In this document: piece after piece, positions 42,659-49,508 of the stretch
How the letters are laid out: each line of letters begins with the position of its first letter
How positions within the stretch are numbered: the first letter of the stretch is position 1
Assembly: GCA_947455435.1 (NCBI GenBank)
Contig: CANGNZ010000005.1
Location: 1-49,508 of the forward strand
Direction: 5' to 3'
DNA from: Microbacteriaceae bacterium
GTDB lineage: Bacteria; Actinomycetota; Actinomycetes; Actinomycetales; Microbacteriaceae
Length of the DNA: 49,508 nt
Notes under the pieces: model-generated
Seen by the model: only the letters and a program-made list of their open reading frames with translations
Told to the model about the DNA's origin: nothing
Databases searched by the model: none
Program-made: the position numbers and the translations under genes

Positions 42659-44616
42659 ACAAACCTAAGACAGTCGCCGCAATCGTTGTTGCACTCGCTG
42701 GCATTCTGCTGTCGATTTGGCTTGGCATGACGTTATCGGGTGCCGCAGCGCCACTGGCACTGGCCGACCCAGGAGTTTTTGTGCGCTGGGCAGCGCCACT
42801 GGCCAAGGGTGTCACAAACCTTGCCATGGCCGTCACAGTGGGCACGTTGGCTCTTGCCGCTTGGGGCTTACCAGACGGCTCTAAACGACTCAAGAAGGCT
42901 CACGAAGTTGCTGGCATGAGCGGCATTGCCTGGGTTCTGTTTGGCTTCTTCGACATCATCTTCAGATTTTCGGCGATCACCGATTCAACGATCGACTCTT
43001 CGGCCACGTTTTCGGCAGGGCTATGGCAATTCATCACGGAGGTTCCGCTCGGTCAGGCTTTAGGCATCTCGCTTTGCTTCGCCGCGGTTGCGTCCATCGG
43101 TGCTTTGATGCTCTCATCTTTGAGGTCAACGTTGTTCTTGGCTGCGATAGCGGTTGCCGCGATTGTTCCCGTGGCACTCACCGGTCATGCTGCCGGCCAG
43201 GTAAACCACGGCACTGCCGTGAACGCAATTGGCATGCACCTGGTTGCCATCACCATTTGGCTCGGCGGCTTGATTGCAGTGCTGATTTTGCGCAGCAAAG
43301 AGAATGACAAGAACTTCGAACTTGTTTCGCGCTACTCGACGCTAGCCTTTTGGGCTTTCGTGATCACGGCAATCTCTGGCGTTGCCTCGGCGTGGGTGCG
43401 ATTGATCAAGTTTGAGAACCTGTTCACCACCTATGGCGCTTTGATTCTCGGCAAGGTCGCGGTGCTACTGGTTTTGGCCGGCTTCGGCTTTATTTATCGA
43501 CGCAGGGTTATTGCCAAGATTAAGACTGGCGGCACAGCGTTGTTCACCAAGCTCGCTCTGGTTGAGTTGGGATTCATGGGTGTTGCCGCAGGCCTAGGAA
43601 CCGCGCTCTCGGTAACGGCTCCGCCAGTTGGCTCAACCTCAGGCGGGGTTATGACCCCCGCACAGATTTTGACGGGTGAACTTTTACCCCCAGAACTCAC
43701 GGCAACGGGCTGGTTTACTTCTTGGTCGATCGACATCCTCTGGCTGACCATTTGTTTGGCGCTTGCGGCTTTTTATCTGTTTGGGGTTTACCGCCTGCGC
43801 AAGCGCGGCGACTCGTGGCCGATTTACCGCACGGCCTCATGGCTGGCTGGCTTGGCTTTGCTGTTCTACATAACTAATGGCGCAATGAACGTCTATGAGC
43901 ACTACCTATTCAGCGTGCACATGATCGCCCACATGATGTTGACAATGGCCGTGCCAATCTTCTTGGTGCCCGGAGCTCCGGTGACTTTGTTGTCGCGAGC
44001 ATCGGTGAAGCGCCACGACGAATCCCGTGGCCTACGTGAGTGGGTGCTGTGGGCAGTGCACACACCTTGGGCGCGCTTCTTCGGTAACCCGCTAGTTGCC
44101 GCCGGAATGTTTGCGTCCTCGCTTATCGTTTTCTATTTCACGCCCATCTTCGGTTGGGCAACCCGCGACCACCTCGGCCACGAGTGGATGATCGTTCACT
44201 TTTTGATCACCGGCTACCTGTTTGTGCAGTCGCTTATTGGAGCGGATCCTGGGCCAAAACTGGCCAGCTACCCTATTCGTCTTATGGTTTTGATTCTGAC
44301 TCTCACTTTTCACGCCTTCTTCGGCTTGGCGCTCATGCAAGGCGAGAGCCTTCTATTGGCCGATTGGTTTGGCGCAATGGGTCGAACCTGGGGCGATACA
44401 CCCCTGGGTGATCAACAAACTGGTGGCGCAATAGCGTGGGGTATCGGCGAAATACCGTCGGCAGTGCTTACCATAATCGTCTCAAGGCAATGGTTTAAGG
44501 CTGACACCCGCGAGCAAGTTCGCGCAGACAGAGCATCAGACCGCACGGGGAACCAAGACATCGAAGATTACAACGCAATGCTGGCTAAGCTGGCGGGTCG
44601 TAAAGAGGAACGTTAG
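42655..44616 (+). CDS. CopD-CtaG fusion, copper-linked membrane protein
   Basis: A 653-residue polytopic protein. The N-terminal half is a CopD-type domain (eight segments, to about 335, with GHAAGQVNHGTAVNAIGMHLVA), and the C-terminal half is caa3_CtaG (from about 350, with NVYEHYLFSVHMIAHMMLTM and VPGAPVTLLSRA). CopD takes part in copper uptake and CtaG-type proteins in cytochrome oxidase copper delivery. Such fusions are usual in actinobacteria. GTG start. A soluble polar tail follows. Confidence 0.93.
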   Translation: MNKPKTVAAIVVALAGILLSIWLGMTLSGAAAPLALADPGVFVRWAAPLAKGVTNLAMAVTVGTLALAAWGLPDGSKRLKKAHEVAGMSGIAWVLFGFFDIIFRFSAITDSTIDSSATFSAGLWQFITEVPLGQALGISLCFAAVASIGALMLSSLRSTLFLAAIAVAAIVPVALTGHAAGQVNHGTAVNAIGMHLVAITIWLGGLIAVLILRSKENDKNFELVSRYSTLAFWAFVITAISGVASAWVRLIKFENLFTTYGALILGKVAVLLVLAGFGFIYRRRVIAKIKTGGTALFTKLALVELGFMGVAAGLGTALSVTAPPVGSTSGGVMTPAQILTGELLPPELTATGWFTSWSIDILWLTICLALAAFYLFGVYRLRKRGDSWPIYRTASWLAGLALLFYITNGAMNVYEHYLFSVHMIAHMMLTMAVPIFLVPGAPVTLLSRASVKRHDESRGLREWVLWAVHTPWARFFGNPLVAAGMFASSLIVFYFTPIFGWATRDHLGHEWMIVHFLITGYLFVQSLIGADPGPKLASYPIRLMVLILTLTFHAFFGLALMQGESLLLADWFGAMGRTWGDTPLGDQQTGGAIAWGIGEIPSAVLTIIVSRQWFKADTREQVRADRASDRTGNQDIEDYNAMLAKLAGRKEER

Positions 44617-44617
44617 T

Positions 44618-45985
44618 TTGCAACAGGTAGCACTTTCAGCAGAGCAGTTGGCTCTTTACGAATACATCGAAAACGAAGACACCAACATCTTCGTCACCGG
44701 TCGCGCGGGCACTGGAAAGTCGACCTTGTTGACCTACCTAGTTGAGAACACCAAGAAGAAGGTTGCCGTGGTTGCGCCAACCGGTGTCGCCGCCTTCAAC
44801 GTTGGAGGCACAACGATTCACTCGTTGTTCGGTATTCCGCCAGGCCTACTCGGCAACCAAGAGTTGAAGCACCACCTCGGACACCGAGCGCGTGAAGTTC
44901 TAGGGGCCATCGACATGCTCGTCATCGATGAAGTCTCTATGGTGAATGCTGACCTCATGGATGCCATGGAGACGATGCTCACTCTTGCCCGCGGAAAATC
45001 CAAAGGCCCCTTTGGTGGTGTCCAAGTGGTCTTGTTCGGTGACCCGTACCAGTTGGCTCCCGTGCCACCGAATGACCCAGCAGATCTCGTGTATCTGAAT
45101 GAGAAATATCGCAGCCACTGGTTCTTCGATGCCCACTGCTGGGACAAAGCGCCCCTTGAGCGTTACGAGCTGCACGAGAACTTTCGCCAGAGTGACCCAG
45201 AGTTCATCGAAATTTTGAATGCGATCCGCGACGGCTCCTGCACCCAAGATATGCTCGACACCCTGAATGCGATGGGCAACAAGTACCCAAAGGACGAAGA
45301 AACCATTCGGCTGGTCACGCTCAACAGCACGGTGCAAAAACACAATGCCCAGCGCCTAGCCGCGATCCCTGGCATGCCGTCGAAGTTGCCAGCCGATGTG
45401 CCCATCGGTGAACTCAAGAACTTTGGCAAAACACCTCCCGGCGAACCTGAGCTCGTGCTCAAGGTCGGCGCTCAGGTGATGTTCATCAAGAATGACGACC
45501 AAAACACCAAAAAGAACGATGGGCCGATGGTTCGCCGTTGGGTCAACGGCACTCTCGGCAAAGTGGTCTCAATTAAGAACCAAGATCACATAGTCGTAGA
45601 CGTCGAAGGCGAAGAGTTCGAGGTTGGTCGTTCAACCTGGGAGAAGATTCGTTACGAGCTGTCTGAGGAGTTTGACGAAATCACTCAGCGCTTCAAAGAA
45701 ACGCTGGTGCCGGTCACCACTGCAGAGTTTCGACAGGTGCCCCTGCGCCTAGCCTGGGCAGTGACCATTCACAAGTCGCAGGGACTCACCTACGACGAGA
45801 TCGTTGTTGACATGGGCAGCAACGCCTTCAGCCCTGGCCAGACCTATGTGGCCCTGAGCCGGGTTAAGTCACCGGCCGGCTTGCACCTAACTCGCAGAAT
45901 TCAGATGACAGACGTCATGGTCGACAAAGACGTAGTGCGGTTTATGACCGAAGGCCGTGGGCCTTCGTTCGACAAACTCGTCTAA
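44618..45985 (+). CDS. Pif1/RecD-like helicase (SF1B)
   Basis: A 455-residue ATPase starting at TTG 44618. Walker A GRAGTGKS lies at 28-35, followed by VAPTGVAAFNVGGTTIHSLFG, the Walker B region MLVIDEVSMV, and FGDPYQLAPVPP; the UvrD-like C-terminal part has AVTIHKSQGLTYDEIVVD and YVALSRVKS. The arrangement matches Pif1-like helicases which unwind DNA 5'-3'. Its 3' end overlaps convergent esterase gene by 4 nt. Biological role not known here. Confidence 0.92.
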   Translation: MQQVALSAEQLALYEYIENEDTNIFVTGRAGTGKSTLLTYLVENTKKKVAVVAPTGVAAFNVGGTTIHSLFGIPPGLLGNQELKHHLGHRAREVLGAIDMLVIDEVSMVNADLMDAMETMLTLARGKSKGPFGGVQVVLFGDPYQLAPVPPNDPADLVYLNEKYRSHWFFDAHCWDKAPLERYELHENFRQSDPEFIEILNAIRDGSCTQDMLDTLNAMGNKYPKDEETIRLVTLNSTVQKHNAQRLAAIPGMPSKLPADVPIGELKNFGKTPPGEPELVLKVGAQVMFIKNDDQNTKKNDGPMVRRWVNGTLGKVVSIKNQDHIVVDVEGEEFEVGRSTWEKIRYELSEEFDEITQRFKETLVPVTTAEFRQVPLRLAWAVTIHKSQGLTYDEIVVDMGSNAFSPGQTYVALSRVKSPAGLHLTRRIQMTDVMVDKDVVRFMTEGRGPSFDKLV

Positions 45986-47079
45986 AGCAAGTTCAACCAC
46001 CAGTTGATTGGGTGCTCAACGCGCCCAGCCCACCAGTCTTCGTTGTGGCCGGTCATCGGGTAGATGGCACCAATAAAGTTTTCGGTAGGCATTTTCGAAA
46101 CGAATCGAGCGTGGAACGGCGCGTATTCGGCGTCGAGTTCAACGGTGCCGGTGTCGCTCCAAACTCGGTGCTCGCCATCCATCGGCAGGTGTTTAACGAA
46201 CCAGTCGACCATCGCGTCGCCACCGATCGGCCAGTGGGTGGAGTAGGCGAGAGCAGTGCCGTAAACCTTCGGGTATTTCACCATTCCGTAAAGCGAGGCA
46301 AGCCCGCCCATGCTCGAGCCGGCGATTGCCGTGCGCGATGGGTCTAGCTTGATCGCGTAAAGGTCACTCAAAACCGGCAGAATCTTTTCGGCAATCAGTG
46401 CCTGGTAGGTGTTGCCCATCTTCGAATAGCCTTCGCGCGGCAGCATATGCACGGGGATGTTTTCCAGAGCAGAAGGGTTCTCGGTAACAAAGTCTTCGGG
46501 CCCGAGCTCGAGGACTCGGTCTTCACCGCGGCCCTGCCAAACGCCGATGATCAGCGGCTTGTTTGCCGACTGCACTCGCTTAGGCATGGCATCGATTACG
46601 CGCCAAGTTGCGCCGTAGCTGGCATGCTCAGCACGAAACAGGTTGTGGCCGTCGTGCATCACAAGCACAGGTGTCTCGGCGTTCAGTGTGGGTGGCACCC
46701 AGACGTCCACGCGGTGCCCATCAAACTCGTACTGGTCGAGTCGGCCACCTCCCAACGCAGCCTTTTCGACTAGGTGAGCTCGGATCGCAAGAAAAAGCGG
46801 AAAGACAAACGAAAACGCGGTCACGAAACCAAGAGCCACCAGTAGAGGCCACCACTTGAAGCCGATCTTGCGGCTCTCGAGAACTACAAAGGTCATGCCG
46901 GCAAAACCTCCGATTAGCAGGTCGAGCGAATAAACCCAGTCGACGGGGCTGGTGAAGCCATCTGCGAGGTAGTTGCCTCCGCTGAGAACTGCCTGTGAGT
47001 TAAACCAGAGGGCTGTTCCGAGTCCAAATACTGCGAATATTGAATACAGGACTTTTTGCGAGCGTGCCGTTGTTGTCAT
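45982..47079 (-). CDS. DUF2834 membrane domain fused to an esterase D-type hydrolase
   Basis: This 365-residue protein has an N-terminal membrane part with three segments (about 11-29, 47-65, 76-98) matching the DUF2834 pattern (WFNSQAV, DLLIGGF, LESRKIGFKWW, FPLFLAIR). From about 115 it is an esterase D/enterochelin-esterase-type hydrolase (VLVMHDGHNLF) with GSSMGG (nucleophile Ser-256). His in PMTGHNEDWW is the probable catalytic His. Start ATG 47079 has AAGGA 8 nt upstream. The enzyme domain would be on one face of the membrane; substrate unknown. Fusion of these two parts is uncommon. Confidence 0.85.
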   Translation of the reverse strand: MTTTARSQKVLYSIFAVFGLGTALWFNSQAVLSGGNYLADGFTSPVDWVYSLDLLIGGFAGMTFVVLESRKIGFKWWPLLVALGFVTAFSFVFPLFLAIRAHLVEKAALGGGRLDQYEFDGHRVDVWVPPTLNAETPVLVMHDGHNLFRAEHASYGATWRVIDAMPKRVQSANKPLIIGVWQGRGEDRVLELGPEDFVTENPSALENIPVHMLPREGYSKMGNTYQALIAEKILPVLSDLYAIKLDPSRTAIAGSSMGGLASLYGMVKYPKVYGTALAYSTHWPIGGDAMVDWFVKHLPMDGEHRVWSDTGTVELDAEYAPFHARFVSKMPTENFIGAIYPMTGHNEDWWAGRVEHPINWWLNLL

Positions 47080-47111
47080 GTTGGTAATCCTTACACAACG
47101 AGAGACAACAC

Positions 47112-49271
47112 TTGAAGCGCTTCGCACCATTCGTAATCAAATACGCCAAGACCTCGCTGTTCGGCTTCATCGCCTTAGCAGCCATCGCCACCGCACTCGG
47201 TTTGCAGGCGTTCTCCTCGCTTGAGGCCGGCGGTTACGAAAACCCAAAGTCCGACTCAACCAAAGTAACCAAGCTTCTCGCAAGCGAATTCAAGCAACAG
47301 ATCCCAGAAATCGTCGCAGTTGTCGACTTCGGTAAACCGGTTGCCAGCCCGGCCAGTGAGGTGAAGGCAGCCGAGCTCCTCACCAAGATGGCGTCGACCG
47401 AAGGTGTCGACAAGGTTTCTTCGTACTTCACCTTGGGTCACCCAGCAACCCTTGTTTCAAAGGACGGCCATGCGGCCTACTTCTTCGTTCAGCTAAAGCC
47501 AAGCGCGGTGAAATCCGACGTGGCCGCCAACTTTGAAAACACCTACGCCAACGGTTTCAAGGGCGCAAAGCTCTACCTCAGCGGTTCGGCGATCATCACC
47601 AGCGAAATCAACGGGACGATCTCTAAAGACCTTTCGAACTCCGAAATGGTGGCCGTGCCAATCGTCATCATTCTGCTGCTCTTCGTCTTCGGCTCACTCG
47701 TGGCCGCCGGCCTCCCTTTGCTAATAGCAGGTCTCTCGATTGGCGGCTCGCTTTTTTTCGTTTGGCTTTCAACCCAGGTGACCACCACTTCGGTGTTCTC
47801 GATCAACCTGATCACTGCGATGGGTCTAGGCCTCGGTATCGACTATTCGCTGCTCATGGTGAACCGCTTCAGAGAAGAGCGCAAACTTGGTCACTCCGTC
47901 GAACACGCGGTGGCTAACACCGTTGCGACTGCCGGTCGAACGGTTCTTTTCAGCGGTCTAACCGTCTCAATTGTCACCGCCGCTATGTGGTTTTTTCCGC
48001 AGACCTTCCTTCACTCTCTCGCCCTCGGCGGCGTCGCTGTAGTTGTGGTTTCGGTTGCAGCTGCGTTGATTCCGCTGCCAGCAGCCCTCAAGCTACTGGG
48101 CGACCGCATCAACAAGGGCAAGGTTCTCAAGGGCGACCTTTCGCCAAAAGACGTGGGCCTCTGGAACACGATCTCACGCTTCGTAATGAAACGCCCGGTC
48201 GCCGTCCTAGTAGTGACTGTTCTTGCGCTCGGTAGCCTGATGACGCTTTCGAACGGTGTTGTGTTCAGCCAGGTGGACGACCGAATCCTGGCCAAAGATT
48301 CGAGAGCGGTGATCGCCTCAAACCAGGTGCGCGAGCGCTTCGCTGGCCGCGAAGGTTCCCCCGTAGAAATCATCGTCAAGAGTGGCAGCGAGGCTGCGGT
48401 TGTGAAGTACGCCGAGAACCTTTCGCGCCTAGCCTCGGTTGAGCGCGTGCAAACCGCTTCTGGCATGGCGATCAGTGGCCACACCGCCGAAACCTTTGCA
48501 CCAATGTTTGCCGACTACATCAAGGGTGACTACGAACGCATCGTCGTGATTCACAACGTCGAACCGCGCTCGCCGGCGGGCTACGACTTCACTGTGAAGG
48601 TTCGAAACCTTGCCCACCCTGGCCTCAGCAACGTACTCATCGGTGGCAGCGCCGCCATCTACACCGACGCCCAGAAGGGCATCGAAGACAACCTGTTGCC
48701 GGCCGTGATTTGGATCGTGCTCGCGACACTCGTCTTGCTGTTCCTCTTCACCGGCTCGGTGCTTCTGCCGATCAAGGCTGTTCTGCTCAACGTGATCTCG
48801 CTTGGCGCCGTCCTTGGCGTGCTCAACTGGGTGTTCGGCAAAGGGAGCCTGCCTTGGCTCACCGGTAACTTCGTCAACACCGGCACCATCGACACGTCGT
48901 CGCTGGTTCTTCTAGCGGTCATCGCCTTCGGTCTCTCGATGGACTATGAGCTTTTCTTGCTCAGCCGAATCAAAGAGCAGCACGAACACGGCCTCTCGAC
49001 AACCGAGTCGGTTGCTCTCGGCCTTCAGCGCTCCGGGCGAATCATCACCGCAGCAGCCCTCGTGCTCGCGGTTTCGTTCGCAGCTTTCGCGTTTGGCGGC
49101 GTCAGCATCATGAAGATGCTCGGTGTCGGCATCTCGCTAGCGATCTTGATTGATGCAACCATCGTTCGAGCACTCATGGTGCCGGCCCTAATGCGCCTGT
49201 TTGGCGAATGGAACTGGTGGGCGCCTAAGTGGCTAAAGGTTGTCTATGACCGCTTTGGGCTAAAAGACTAG
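47112..49271 (+). CDS. MMPL/RND-family transporter
   Basis: A 719-residue membrane protein with two related halves, each with a leading segment, an extracellular domain and five more segments (12 in total). The proton-relay Asp-Tyr pair is GLGIDYSLLMVNRF in the first half and FGLSMDYELFLLSR in the second. MMPL proteins export lipids or siderophores in actinobacteria; the cargo here is unknown. Starts at TTG 47112, divergent from the DUF2834-esterase gene across 32 nt. The 3' end overlaps the right-edge gene by 4 nt. Confidence 0.92.
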   Translation: MKRFAPFVIKYAKTSLFGFIALAAIATALGLQAFSSLEAGGYENPKSDSTKVTKLLASEFKQQIPEIVAVVDFGKPVASPASEVKAAELLTKMASTEGVDKVSSYFTLGHPATLVSKDGHAAYFFVQLKPSAVKSDVAANFENTYANGFKGAKLYLSGSAIITSEINGTISKDLSNSEMVAVPIVIILLLFVFGSLVAAGLPLLIAGLSIGGSLFFVWLSTQVTTTSVFSINLITAMGLGLGIDYSLLMVNRFREERKLGHSVEHAVANTVATAGRTVLFSGLTVSIVTAAMWFFPQTFLHSLALGGVAVVVVSVAAALIPLPAALKLLGDRINKGKVLKGDLSPKDVGLWNTISRFVMKRPVAVLVVTVLALGSLMTLSNGVVFSQVDDRILAKDSRAVIASNQVRERFAGREGSPVEIIVKSGSEAAVVKYAENLSRLASVERVQTASGMAISGHTAETFAPMFADYIKGDYERIVVIHNVEPRSPAGYDFTVKVRNLAHPGLSNVLIGGSAAIYTDAQKGIEDNLLPAVIWIVLATLVLLFLFTGSVLLPIKAVLLNVISLGAVLGVLNWVFGKGSLPWLTGNFVNTGTIDTSSLVLLAVIAFGLSMDYELFLLSRIKEQHEHGLSTTESVALGLQRSGRIITAAALVLAVSFAAFAFGGVSIMKMLGVGISLAILIDATIVRALMVPALMRLFGEWNWWAPKWLKVVYDRFGLKD

Positions 49272-49508
49272 TTCCAACCCAAGCGGGTTCGAACAACCTC
49301 TGCCTGAGCTTCTTGCCTGTCGCTAAACCCGCCAAGCCCGAGCACAAAATCGAGCTGAGCGCGAGCCGAGTCCTCGACAGGCAACTGAAGAATGTGGTCT
49401 AGTCGAGCACCTTCGGCAGGGTATTGCTTTTCAACCCGGCGAAAGCGGTCGAGGTTGTCTTCGATGCCCTCGGTGCCGGCAACCGGCGTCAAGCGGTCGC
49501 GAACAAAA
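49268..49508 (-). CDS. Partial gene at right edge, C-terminal fragment
   Basis: An open frame enters from the right edge and ends at 49268. The 79 visible residues (VRDRLTPVAGTEGIEDNLDR near the edge, RTRLGWN at the end) are C-terminal. An internal TTG at 49492 is not needed as a start, since the frame is open beyond it. I do not recognise the family. The stop overlaps the MMPL gene by 4 nt. Confidence 0.6.
   Translation of the reverse strand, partial: FVRDRLTPVAGTEGIEDNLDRFRRVEKQYPAEGARLDHILQLPVEDSARAQLDFVLGLGGFSDRQEAQAEVVRTRLGWN

Overview
The window is a chromosomal segment around a replication origin of a mid-GC actinobacterium, most likely a Microbacteriaceae member. The compact gene packing, frequent 1-4 nt overlaps and moderate GC would suit the small-genome freshwater 'Luna' type (Rhodoluna/Aquiluna-like); that placement is inference from gene order and protein character, not from a search. 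The order dnaA-dnaN-gnd-recF-DUF721-gyrB-gyrA-DUF3566-tRNA-Ile-tRNA-Ala facing rpmH-rnpA-yidD-yidC-jag-rsmG-parA-parB is the standard actinobacterial origin layout. No mobile element, CRISPR array or phage was seen.

Layout. 1-9.6 kb (minus strand): a lipoprotein cut by the left edge, two tRNAs, DUF3566, gyrase, DciA-like DUF721, RecF, Gnd and the sliding clamp. 9.56-11.66 kb: oriC with DnaA boxes on both sides of dnaA, and the rpmH promoter. 11.66-16.6 kb (plus): ribosome, RNase P and membrane-insertion genes, then rsmG-parA-parB with two perfect parS sites. 16.6-22.8 kb (minus): a Ddl ligase, an aminotransferase, thioredoxin system, MurJ, a miniature DUF6049-like protein and a NUDIX hydrolase. 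22.8-29.4 kb (plus): CCA-adding enzyme, rpsF-ssb-rpsR-rplI, dnaB, small membrane proteins and an epimerase. 29.4-36.9 kb: purB, a WXG-like protein with a lipase-like hydrolase, a holin-like membrane protein, a 2-oxoacid dehydrogenase E1a-E1b-E2 operon and a DUF4190 protein. 36.9-40.7 kb: znuA-znuC-znuB-zur followed by zinc-free versions of L28, L33 and S14. 40.7-49.5 kb: membrane proteins, HU, an ICMT-like methyltransferase, a CopD-CtaG fusion, a Pif1-like helicase, a DUF2834-esterase fusion, an MMPL transporter and a gene cut by the right edge.

How the parts work together: the left half is replication initiation (DnaA, DnaN, DnaB, SSB, DciA), topology (gyrase), origin segregation (ParAB/parS) and envelope assembly (YidC, MurJ, Ddl). 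The zinc cluster combines uptake, a Fur-family regulator and zinc-independent ribosomal proteins.

The most unusual signal is the dnaB upstream region (26060-26282). It carries an ordered array of DnaA-box-like 9-mers in one orientation at about 11 bp spacing, more regular than the boxes at the dnaA-dnaN locus. It may be a second DnaA-binding centre, a dnaB control region or part of the origin. Other points of note are a parS-spanning leader ORF out of frame with parA, a precise leaderless Zur-type promoter for znuA, a cysteine-free S18 at the primary rpsR locus, a glycine at the fluoroquinolone position of GyrA, and the DUF2834-esterase fusion.
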